22,837 nt of DNA from Verrucomicrobiota bacterium (GTDB lineage Bacteria; Verrucomicrobiota; Verrucomicrobiia; Opitutales; Opitutaceae): positions 1 to 22,837 of the forward strand of contig JAEWBF010000109.1 of the NCBI GenBank assembly GCA_023391285.1. The letters are read 5' to 3'. Position numbers and translations under genes: made by a program. Positions 1-7,003 of the stretch are shown one piece after another; position 1 is the stretch's first letter, and the number at the start of each line of letters is the position of its first letter. The notes beneath the pieces are model-generated. The model was not told the origin of the DNA, did no database searches, and saw only the letters and a list, made by a program, of their open reading frames with translations.

Positions 1-135
1 CCCCCCCCCCCCCTACAGGTTGAGGGGCTTGATGGGCGGTGGAATCGCGATGTGTTTCGGTTGCTGGTGCAGCTCTCGTCGCAGGTGACGGTGGATATCA
101 CGAAGTTCCAGCGGCAGGTGTTGGAAGTGCAGTAG
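1..135 (+). CDS. 3' end of an unidentified gene (partial)
   Basis: The frame is open from the first base and ends at TAG 133-135, two bases before the ATG of the permease gene. The last ~40 residues read LQVEGLDGRWNRDVFRLLVQ and then continue to the C-terminus LEVQ. The tight spacing suggests it is the upstream member of the same operon. The first 13 bases are all C, giving four prolines that may be a contig-edge artefact rather than real coding sequence. I do not recognise the family from this short tail. Confidence 0.5.
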   Translation, partial: PPPPLQVEGLDGRWNRDVFRLLVQLSSQVTVDITKFQRQVLEVQ

Positions 136-137
136 CG

Positions 138-848
138 ATGACGGACACGCTTGCGCTCGCTGCCACCCTGTTTCTCCGCGCCGCGGCGGTGCGGCGGCGG
201 GCGGTGCGCGACGCGTTGGCGGCGGCGTTCGTGAGCGGGTTGGGGCGAACGGCGGTTTCAGCGTTGTGGATCGCTTCGCTGCTGGGTGTGACGCTGCTGC
301 AGTTCGTGTTGCCGCTGCTGCCCTGGTTTGGAGCCAGGCCGGAGGAACTAGCGCGGATTTTTCTCTTCGCGGTTCAACACCTCGGCGACGTGATGGCGGG
401 GGTGCTGGTGGTCGGGCAGGCGGGGCTGGCGGCGACGCTGGAGCTGTGGCGGGCGCGGGAGCGGCATCGTTTCACGAGTGTGGCGGCGGCGGGGATGGAT
501 CCGGTGGAGCTGTTTGTGCTGCCACGCGTGTGGGGGCTGGCGCTGGTGTATCTGGTGACGGGCATGATGTTCAAAGTGACGGCGGTGGTCGTGGCGACGT
601 ATGTGAATTTTGCGATCGACGGGCGTTTTCTCGGGGCGGAGATCGGCGCGATACTGGAGGAAGGTGGGCGAGGGATACTGGCGGGTTATGTGCTCAACGC
701 GCTGCTCGGATGTGCGGTGGGCGCGGTGTGTTGTGCGCCCGTGTTGGCGAGGCAAACGATGGAGTCGGGCGCGGCGCCGATTGGACGCGTGTTTCGCAAT
801 GCGCTCGTGCTGATCTTTGCGGCGAAGCTGTTGTTTTTTGTGCTCTGA
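138..848 (+). CDS. MlaE-like ABC transporter permease (MCE lipid transport)
   Basis: This 236-residue protein resembles the MlaE/DUF140 permeases, which form the inner-membrane channel of MCE-type lipid transporters. It is hydrophobic, with likely membrane segments near residues 40-62, 78-100, 130-158, 180-202 and 220-236. It keeps the family stretch around residues 117-132 (AAAGMDPVELFVLPR), matching the usual G-x-D-P...L-V-x-P-R pattern. I chose ATG 138 because it follows the upstream stop by two bases; the frame is open upstream to 39, but that would overlap the previous gene. The stop overlaps the next ATG by one base (TGATG), and an MCE-domain gene follows, so it is probably the permease of that complex. 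Lipid substrate and direction of transport cannot be read from the sequence. Confidence 0.8.
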   Translation: MTDTLALAATLFLRAAAVRRRAVRDALAAAFVSGLGRTAVSALWIASLLGVTLLQFVLPLLPWFGARPEELARIFLFAVQHLGDVMAGVLVVGQAGLAATLELWRARERHRFTSVAAAGMDPVELFVLPRVWGLALVYLVTGMMFKVTAVVVATYVNFAIDGRFLGAEIGAILEEGGRGILAGYVLNALLGCAVGAVCCAPVLARQTMESGAAPIGRVFRNALVLIFAAKLLFFVL

Positions 849-1543
849 TGCTGCGCTTCGAACAATTCGAATTGGCGGACGGCGTGCGATTGGACGCGCG
901 GATCGAGCGTGGGCGGCTGCATGTGTTGGCGTTGGATCCGGAGCATGTGCAGGAGGATTTCATCGCGCGATATCTGGCGGTGGGCACGGTTGCGCGCGGC
1001 GAGTTGTGGTTGGAGGAAGTGCGGGATGCGGCGGGCGGCCCGACGGCGTTGCGCGCGTTGCCGGCGGCGAAGCTGCGGGGATTTTTCGCCGGTTTCGTTG
1101 GGTTCGTGCTGCGAGATGGCGGATTGGTGGACGAGCTGACGGTGCGCGAGAATCTGGTGTTGTCGCCGCGGTATCACGACGTGTGGCCGGGGGGAGGCTC
1201 GGGCGAGGGGAAACTGGCGGAGATGTTGCGTAGTCTGGCGGGGGAGGAAATCGAGGGTGTCGCGGCGGCGGAATTGCTGGATCGGCGACCGGTGGAGCTG
1301 AGCGCTTTTGCGCGGCGATATTGGGGCTGGTTGACGACGTTGGTGCGGCGGCCGCAGCTGGTGGTGGCGTTTGCGCCGTTCGACGGATTGCGCGCGGCGG
1401 ATCGGGCGGCGATCGCGGGATTGTTGCAACGTTATCGGAAGCTGGAGCCGGCGAGTGCGCATTTGCTGGTGACGACCGGGGCGCACGAAGCGGCGGCGCT
1501 GGCGGGCATCGAAGTGACGGAACTGCGGGCAGAGAGTTTGTGA
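848..1543 (+). CDS. MlaF-like ABC subunit with degenerate ATP-binding motifs (pseudo-ATPase)
   Basis: This 231-residue protein is in the position where an MlaF-type ATPase is expected and keeps the layout of an ABC nucleotide-binding domain. The tract LVDELTVRENLVL (residues 93-105) is a good match to the region after the Q-loop, and RPVELSAFARRYWGWLTTL to the signature helix. The nucleotide-handling residues are gone. The Walker A position (about 28-38) reads ALDPEHVQEDF with no GxxGxGK[ST]. The Q-loop glutamine position reads VLRD. The signature is LSAFA instead of LSGGQ. Walker B reads LVVAFAPFDG with no D-E pair, and the H-loop region reads VTTGAHE. The frame is intact and coupled to both neighbours, so it looks like a retained structural or regulatory subunit rather than a decaying gene. 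The final TGA is also the first triplet of a 10-base repeat, so the original C-terminus may have been longer. Confidence 0.8.
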   Translation: MLRFEQFELADGVRLDARIERGRLHVLALDPEHVQEDFIARYLAVGTVARGELWLEEVRDAAGGPTALRALPAAKLRGFFAGFVGFVLRDGGLVDELTVRENLVLSPRYHDVWPGGGSGEGKLAEMLRSLAGEEIEGVAAAELLDRRPVELSAFARRYWGWLTTLVRRPQLVVAFAPFDGLRAADRAAIAGLLQRYRKLEPASAHLLVTTGAHEAAALAGIEVTELRAESL

Positions 1544-1596
1544 ACACGGATGAACACGGATTTGAACCACGAATGGACACGAAGAGACACGAAGGG
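1541..1596. repeat. Intergenic 10-base tandem repeat element
   Basis: The unit TGAACACGGA occurs twice in tandem (1541-1560). After TTTGAACCAC come two related units, GAATGGACAC and GAAGAGACAC. Bases 1564-1596 match 22602-22634 at 29 of 33 positions, so this is a dispersed family. The element splits the otherwise tightly packed transport operon, and its first three bases are the stop codon of the preceding gene. Confidence 0.8.
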
Positions 1597-1628
1597 CAGA
1601 GCGGGCGGACGCCCGGAGAATCCTCATG

Positions 1629-1634
1629 GAGAGA
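1629..1634 (+). promoter_or_regulatory. Ribosome binding site of the MCE gene
   Basis: GGAGAG lies eight bases before ATG 1642. It is one of the clearest Shine-Dalgarno matches in the window and supports this start over the upstream extension of the frame, which runs through the repeat and the preceding gene. Confidence 0.55.
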
Positions 1635-1641
1635 TAGCATT

Positions 1642-2592
1642 ATGAATCCCTACGTCCTTGAATCTTCGGCGCCGCGGCGGCATCGGATGGCGGCGGCTTT
1701 GGCGCTGCTCGTGGTGGTGGGCGCGTTGTTGACCTTGTTGGGGTGGAGTCGCGGCTGGATGCGGACGCGCGCGGATTTCGTGACCTATTTGGACGACAAC
1801 GCGGGCGTGTCGAAGAGCTCGCTGGTGGTGATCAACGGACTGACGGTGGGACGGGTGCGGGAGACGCGATTGGTGGAGCGCGAAGCCGGACTGCAGGTGG
1901 AAGTGCGTTTCTGGGTGGATGCGGAGCATGCGAACTGGCTGCGGCGCGGGTCGCGCGTGGTGGTGCGAAGCGATTTGGTGAACGCGGCGCGGTTGGAGCT
2001 GCAGCCGGCGTTGACGACGGCGGAGCTGGTGGCGTCGGGTGGCGAGTTGCCGGGGGCGATTGCGCCGGATCTGATGACGCAACTCCTGGAGTTGCAGCCG
2101 ACGATTCGGAAGCTGCTCGACGAGGTCGGTCAGATGATCGCGGGATTGAACGATCGGGCGGAGCGGTTCGATCCGATTTTGGCAAAAGTGGAGAAGCAGA
2201 TCGACAGCATCGATGCGCATCTGGGTGCGGTGACGGGAACGATCGAGGAAGCGCGGGGATTGCTGGCGCAGATCAAGGCGGACGAGGCGGCGATTGCGGG
2301 AGAGTTGAGCGAATCGTTGCGGAGGCTGAATGGGGAGCTGTTGCCGGAGCTGACGGAGGCGGTGAAGACGAATCGCGCGGATATCGCGGTGACGTTGGGT
2401 TCGGTGAACCGGACGCTGGGAGAAGTGGAGAAGCAGATGCCGGCGTTGCTGCAGCTGTCGCAGGATACGTTGAAGAACTCGCGGGATCTGAGCGAGGCGG
2501 CGGCGAACACCTGGCCGTTTAGTCGTTACACGAAGAAGAAGGCGGCGGAAGCGGCGAAGACGGGCAAAACGGAAGCGGGCGAAAAGCGATGA
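1642..2592 (+). CDS. MlaD-like MCE-domain protein
   Basis: This 316-residue substrate-binding component of an MCE lipid transporter has a single N-terminal membrane anchor (about residues 16-35). An MCE domain follows (about 43-125), with TYLDDNAGVSKSSLVVINGL and the VGRV turn typical of the family. A long helical, probably coiled-coil C-terminal part (about 145-295) has regular spacing of L, I and E, and the protein ends in a Lys/Ala-rich tail. MCE proteins hexamerise in the periplasm and carry lipids between membranes. The gene follows the permease and ATPase-like genes after a 98-base gap that is mostly repeat. Its TGA overlaps the ATG of the TIR gene by four bases (ATGA), so the two are probably translationally coupled. 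Confidence 0.85.
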   Translation: MNPYVLESSAPRRHRMAAALALLVVVGALLTLLGWSRGWMRTRADFVTYLDDNAGVSKSSLVVINGLTVGRVRETRLVEREAGLQVEVRFWVDAEHANWLRRGSRVVVRSDLVNAARLELQPALTTAELVASGGELPGAIAPDLMTQLLELQPTIRKLLDEVGQMIAGLNDRAERFDPILAKVEKQIDSIDAHLGAVTGTIEEARGLLAQIKADEAAIAGELSESLRRLNGELLPELTEAVKTNRADIAVTLGSVNRTLGEVEKQMPALLQLSQDTLKNSRDLSEAAANTWPFSRYTKKKAAEAAKTGKTEAGEKR

Positions 2593-5500
2593 GCGGCGAG
2601 GCGAATCCAGACTTCAAATACTGGGCGTTCATCAGTTACAGTCACCGCGACAAGGCGTGGGGCGACTGGCTGCACAAGGCGCTCGAGACGTATCGGGTGC
2701 CGAAGAAATTGGTGGGGCAGCCGACGACGCGCGGGGAGCGGGTGCCAGCGCGGATCTTTCCGGTGTTTCGCGATCGCGAGGAGTTGCCGACGGCGGCGGA
2801 TTTGGGCGCGAATTTGCGCAACGCGATCGAGCAGTCGCGTTATCTGATCATCATCTGTTCGCCGAGCTCGGCGAAGAGCCACTGGGTGAACGAGGAGATT
2901 TTGACGTTCAAGCGGCTGGGGCGCGCGAATCGCGTGCTGGCGCTGATCGTCGATGGGGAGCCGTGGGCGAGTTTGGCGAAGCCGGGCGTTCCGGTGGAGC
3001 GGGAGTGTTTTCCGCCGGCGTTGCGGTATCAGCTTGGCAAGGACGGGCAGTTGTCGGATGTGCAAGCGGAGCCGATCGCGGCGGATGCGCGGGAGCATGC
3101 GGACGGGCGGCAGAATGCGCTGTTGAAGTTGTTGGCGGGCGTGGTCGGTGTGAACTACGACGACCTGCGTCAGAGAGAGAAGATTCGTCGGAGAAGAAGG
3201 CGGATGTGGCTCGGTGGATTCGCGGCAGCGGCGCTGGCGGTGAGTGCGGTCGTGTGGACGCGTTTCGATGCGGCGCAGCGAGCAAAGCAGTTTGAGGCGG
3301 CGCAGGCGGAGCTGGGGCGGGCGCGGCAGGCGTTGGCGGCGGGCGAACCGACGCGGGCGGCTCGGTTGGCGCTCGGAGCGATCGCGCAGGCGGAAGAGGC
3401 GCGCGGCGAGTTGGAGCCGGCCTGGCATGTGTTGCGGCGGGCACTGGACGGGCATCGCGTGGAACGCGTCTGGGAGGCGCACCGGCAGCGGGTGACCGCG
3501 GTTGGATTCGATGGACGCGGCGAACGATTATTGACGGCGAGCGAGGCGCTCGAGGAAGTGCGGGTTTGGTCGACGGCGACGGGGAAGGAATTGAGCACGT
3601 TGGAAACGGGGCGGGTGGAACTCGCGGCGTGGACGGAAAGCGGCGAGGAGATCGTGACGTTGCGGACGCGGTTTGACGACGGTGAGCAGCGAGCGGAGTT
3701 GGCGTGGTGGAATCCGGAAACGGGTGTGGCGGTGAGGAGGAAGGTGATTCCGGGAGTGACGGGCTTCGTGCGCCCGGAGGTCGGAACGGTGACTCCTCGA
3801 TGGATCGTGTTGAACGATTTCTCTGGCGACGAAGTGAGGCAGCGCTTGGTGCGGTTGAGCGACGGATTTTCGGAGCGGACGATTCCGGTTCGGGCGGGCG
3901 TGTGGGGGCGGGCGGAAGTTTTGCCGGAGTTGGGCAGCGTTTTGCGCGTGCAAGCGGATGTGGGCGTGACGGCGTTTTCGTTGAGCGATGGGGCGGAGCG
4001 CGGTGCGTTGGAAGGGATCGGGCCGCTCGAGCGGATTGAGTTGAAATCGATCGTAGCGTCGATGGACGGGAAGCGTATCGCTGCGGTGGTGACGAGTGAC
4101 GATCGGCCGGTGATGGCCGGCGTGTGGGAGGTGCAGAGCGGCGAGCGGGTCGCGCACTATGAAGCGCGGGCGAGTGAGCATGTGACGGACTTGTGGCTGC
4201 ATGCTGCGCCGGATGGCCGGGTGATCGGGCGGAGCGAAGGATTGTTGGCGGCGGTGGCGGAACCGTTGGGCCGGATGCCGATGCAGGTGGCGGCGCATAG
4301 CGCGGTGATTGCGTGGTCGGACGGAACGACGGATTCGGGGCCGATTGCGGCATCGATCGCGTTTGGCGGGATCGCCGAGCTCTGGTTTCCGCTGCTTGGG
4401 CTGAAGAGCGAAATCAGCGGGGTAAAGGATGCGTTGACGGCGGTGGCGCTGTCGCCCGATGCGAAGCGATTCGCGGTGGGCGACGCGGCGGGGAATTTGA
4501 AATTGTGGCGGCTGGTGGCGCCGGTGGAGCGGGAGGCGGAGCTGCCAAATCGCGTGCAGATGGCGGCGATGTCGGGGTCGGGCGACGTTCTGTTGAAGGG
4601 CGGATCAGGGGAGGTGCTGACCTGGGATGTTGGTGAGCGAAACGTGCTCGCGCGCTGGAGTGACGGGGTTGCGGGCGGTGGGTCGAGCGGGCCAAGAGCG
4701 TGGGGCGAGCGGACGGCTCGGTATGTTTGGCGCGAGGAGGAGGGGTGGTTAGCGGTGTTGCCGGCGAGTGGAGGGGAGGGCTCGTTGGTGTCCTTTTACG
4801 ACACGCGCGAAGGAAAACGTCTCGGCCAGTATTCGGTTAGTGGAGACGTGGAGATGCAGCTGTCGCCGCGGGGACGCCGCGCGCTGGTGCGGAAAGGAGA
4901 AGGCGGCTGGGAAATCGTGACGGTTGCGCACGATGGCGCGACGGTGGTGTCGCTGGGCGCGGAGCCGGTGAGTGGGGAAACCTGGGGATTTAGCGCGGCG
5001 TTTACGGCGGACGGGCGGAAGGTGATCGCTTCGCCGGGACGCGGTTGGTTGGAAGTTTTCTCGGCGGAGACGGGAGCTTCGGAGAAGCGGTTCAAGTTTG
5101 CCGACGCGGTGAACTTCGACGTTTCGCTGATCGTGCCGCATCCGACGGACGATGTGGTGCTGGTGGGCACCTTGGAGGCGGTGTGGAAAGTGGATCTGAG
5201 CAGCGCGACGGGGGCGCGGGCGTTTGCGGAAGCGACGACGTTGCTGGGCGAGACGGTGTTTGATCCGACGGGACGGTTGTTGATTTCGAATCAGGACGGT
5301 CGATTGCGCTGGTGGAGCTGGCCTGAACTGCAGGCCGAGGGAGACGTGCATGGGGATTTCCGACCGAGGCTGACGGCGGTTCTCGAAGACGGGGAAAATT
5401 TGCTGGCGGTGGAGCGACTGCTGGAGGGGTGGCCCGGTGCGGCGGTGGTCGTGACGCGCAAAGGCGGCAGGGAGAAACTTCGGTTGGAAAACGTGCTCGC

Positions 5501-5744
5501 GGCTGACGGCAGGCTGGGGTTGGCGGCGGTGCAGGATGTGAATGTCGTTCGCGTGGTGCGGCTGCGCGATGGCGAGGTGCTGGCGGAGGTTCCGGATGTG
5601 CGAGCGACCCAGGCGTGTTTCTCGAAGGATGGATCGCGCGTGGGGTTGGTGCTCCTGGATAGCGAGCGTTATGTTTCGCTGCGGGTGGCGGCGGATCGGG
5701 CGGCGTTGAGGGAGCGCGCGGGGGAGTTGGGGCGCGCGGAATGA
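2589..5744 (+). CDS. TIR domain - transmembrane - beta-propeller (WD40-like) protein
   Basis: This 1051-residue protein starts with a TIR_2-type domain (about residues 10-125). It has the opening strand YWAFISYSHRD, the box VFRDREELP, and SPSSAKSHWVNEEI. E102 or E103 is the likely counterpart of the NADase glutamate of enzymatic TIRs; this assignment is by motif position only. A basic stretch (197-205) precedes one membrane helix (about 206-224), then a short alpha-helical, TPR-like part (about 225-290). From about residue 290 to the end are degenerate WD40-like blades, for example RVTAVGFDGRGERLLTAS followed by VRVWSTATGKEL. The topology puts TIR in the cytoplasm and the propeller probably outside. 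Bacterial TIRs can cleave NAD+ or make signals in antiphage defence; others are scaffolds. Coupling to an MCE operon is unusual. The TIR call is firm; defence function is inference. Confidence 0.85.
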   Translation: MSGEANPDFKYWAFISYSHRDKAWGDWLHKALETYRVPKKLVGQPTTRGERVPARIFPVFRDREELPTAADLGANLRNAIEQSRYLIIICSPSSAKSHWVNEEILTFKRLGRANRVLALIVDGEPWASLAKPGVPVERECFPPALRYQLGKDGQLSDVQAEPIAADAREHADGRQNALLKLLAGVVGVNYDDLRQREKIRRRRRRMWLGGFAAAALAVSAVVWTRFDAAQRAKQFEAAQAELGRARQALAAGEPTRAARLALGAIAQAEEARGELEPAWHVLRRALDGHRVERVWEAHRQRVTAVGFDGRGERLLTASEALEEVRVWSTATGKELSTLETGRVELAAWTESGEEIVTLRTRFDDGEQRAELAWWNPETGVAVRRKVIPGVTGFVRPEVGTVTPRWIVLNDFSGDEVRQRLVRLSDGFSERTIPVRAGVWGRAEVLPELGSVLRVQADVGVTAFSLSDGAERGALEGIGPLERIELKSIVASMDGKRIAAVVTSDDRPVMAGVWEVQSGERVAHYEARASEHVTDLWLHAAPDGRVIGRSEGLLAAVAEPLGRMPMQVAAHSAVIAWSDGTTDSGPIAASIAFGGIAELWFPLLGLKSEISGVKDALTAVALSPDAKRFAVGDAAGNLKLWRLVAPVEREAELPNRVQMAAMSGSGDVLLKGGSGEVLTWDVGERNVLARWSDGVAGGGSSGPRAWGERTARYVWREEEGWLAVLPASGGEGSLVSFYDTREGKRLGQYSVSGDVEMQLSPRGRRALVRKGEGGWEIVTVAHDGATVVSLGAEPVSGETWGFSAAFTADGRKVIASPGRGWLEVFSAETGASEKRFKFADAVNFDVSLIVPHPTDDVVLVGTLEAVWKVDLSSATGARAFAEATTLLGETVFDPTGRLLISNQDGRLRWWSWPELQAEGDVHGDFRPRLTAVLEDGENLLAVERLLEGWPGAAVVVTRKGGREKLRLENVLAADGRLGLAAVQDVNVVRVVRLRDGEVLAEVPDVRATQACFSKDGSRVGLVLLDSERYVSLRVAADRAALRERAGELGRAE

Positions 5745-5803
5745 GGAAGGCGACCGTGGTGGACCGCACCTATGGCGTTTTGGTCATCCACTTACGCTCG
5801 TCG

Positions 5804-5841
5804 CCCTGGATTCTTCGCTTCGCTCAGAAAGACAAAATGAC
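5804..5841. repeat. Dispersed intergenic repeat (GAGCGAAGCGAAGAATCC type)
   Basis: Read on the minus strand the core is GAGCGAAGCGAAGAATCC, preceded by GTCTTTCT. I recognise this as a short intergenic repeat found in many unrelated bacterial genomes, usually as GTCATTCTGAGCGAAGCGAAGAATC. It lies between the two convergent genes, near both 3' ends. No role is known to me. Confidence 0.6.
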
Positions 5842-5869
5842 TACGAACGGCTGAGGAGAATCGGCTACA

Positions 5870-5893
5870 GTTCTGATCAGAACGCTCTAGAGC
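5870..5893. repeat. Two back-to-back perfect palindromes at the 3' end of the patatin gene
   Basis: GTTCTGATCAGAAC (5870-5883) and GCTCTAGAGC (5884-5893) are both perfect palindromes and directly adjoin. The second contains the TAG stop codon of the patatin gene (complement of 5887-5889). They have no loops, so they look more like protein-binding sites or a convergent-transcription boundary than classical terminators; there is no T-run. Confidence 0.55.
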
Positions 5894-6984
5894 CCGAGGT
5901 GTTCGGAGCGGACGTTGGCGACGGCGTAGTCGGTGCCGAATTTTTTCAGCTCGGGGATGAGGTCGAGGTTATCGAGGCTGAATTGTTTCTTCGTGGCTTT
6001 TTCGAAGGCGTCGGTTTCGTCGGCGGTGAAACGGCGGTCGTAACGAACGTAGGAAAACTTTTTCTCGGCGGGATCGAGGAGGCCGCTGGTGTGGAGATTG
6101 CCGAGTTCCATGTCGAGGTCGGCGCCGTGAAGGCAGCGGCCGAGGATGCGGCAAATCATGTCCTGTTCGATGGCGACGCTGGAGATCATCGCCGGGGCGA
6201 TGTAGCGGGCGAAGTCGAGCGTGTGAAGTTCGCGGGCCTGGCTCTTGCGAAGTTGGGCGCGGACGTGTCCGGTGCCGACAGATACAACGAGGAGGTCGTC
6301 GGGCGTGGCGCGCCAGTTCATGCGGTAGGCGGGAAGCGTGGCGGTGAGGGCGGCGATGAGGGCGGGGTTGTTGTAAGGCGTGAGGCCGCCGTCGACGAAG
6401 AGACTGGTGCGACCGCCGAGGGTGATTTCCTCGGGAGGGAAAAACGTGGGTGCGGCGGAGCTGGCGCGGAGGAGTTTCCAGAGCGGGACGTTGAGGTTGC
6501 AGCCGGGATCGTTGAGGTCGTTGAAAAGAGCGGCGGGGTTGTTGGAGACGGGCCACGCGGAGCCGGTGGTGGCGTTGCGCATGACGAGCAGGAGGTATTT
6601 CTGCCGGCCGGTAGGGGAGAGTTTCTTGGTGCCGAGGAGGGCGGGCGTGCCGTCGTCTTCGATGAACTGGGAGCGGAAGAATTCGGCGATGACGTCGGCG
6701 CGGTATTTGTTGCGGAAGAAACGCTGGTGCCACATGGCGCGGGCGAACATCTCGGAGCCGCGTTGCTCGTAGAGGCGGAGAATTTCGTCGGCGCCGAGGC
6801 CCCAGGCGAGGCAGGTGGCGATGATGGCGCCGGTGCTGGTGCCGGCGAAGAAATCGAATTCGTCGCGCAGGACGAGATCGGGGCGGCCGCGATGCTGGCG
6901 GAAGAGCGATTCGATGTGTTTGAGGATCGCGAGGCTGAAGACGCCGCGGATCCCGCCGCCGTCGAGGGTGAGGATGCGTTTCAC
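5887..6984 (-). CDS. Patatin-like phospholipase (CapV-like)
   Basis: This 365-residue patatin-family serine lipase has the oxyanion-hole motif DGGGIRG (residues 8-14), the nucleophile elbow GTSTG with Ser50, and the catalytic Asp198 in FVDGGLTPYNNP. All parts of the Ser-Asp dyad are intact. The length and arrangement fit the bacterial patatins that act as phospholipase effectors, such as CapV of CBASS, which degrades the inner membrane when it senses a cyclic nucleotide. The start is GTG 6984; no ATG gives the DGGG motif at the proper N-terminus. It begins 19 bases after the SLOG-SLATT gene, so the two are probably co-transcribed. No cGAS-like cyclase gene is in the window, so the activating signal is unknown. 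A housekeeping lipid-turnover role cannot be excluded. Confidence 0.88.
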   Translation of the reverse strand: MKRILTLDGGGIRGVFSLAILKHIESLFRQHRGRPDLVLRDEFDFFAGTSTGAIIATCLAWGLGADEILRLYEQRGSEMFARAMWHQRFFRNKYRADVIAEFFRSQFIEDDGTPALLGTKKLSPTGRQKYLLLVMRNATTGSAWPVSNNPAALFNDLNDPGCNLNVPLWKLLRASSAAPTFFPPEEITLGGRTSLFVDGGLTPYNNPALIAALTATLPAYRMNWRATPDDLLVVSVGTGHVRAQLRKSQARELHTLDFARYIAPAMISSVAIEQDMICRILGRCLHGADLDMELGNLHTSGLLDPAEKKFSYVRYDRRFTADETDAFEKATKKQFSLDNLDLIPELKKFGTDYAVANVRSEHLGL

Positions 6985-7003
6985 TGCTGGAAAAGGAGGC
7001 CGA

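Noticed and set aside
1541..1596. CRISPR array
   Set aside because: The units are 10 bases, tandem and without spacers; no cas genes are present.
2908..4353. 481-codon minus-strand frame within the TIR-propeller gene
   Set aside because: Pro/Arg/Ser-rich shadow typical of high-GC antisense; the + strand frame has TIR and blade motifs.
5887..6984. Calling the patatin a CBASS effector
   Set aside because: No CD-NTase, Cap2/Cap3 or other CBASS gene is in the window, so only a CapV-like resemblance is claimed.
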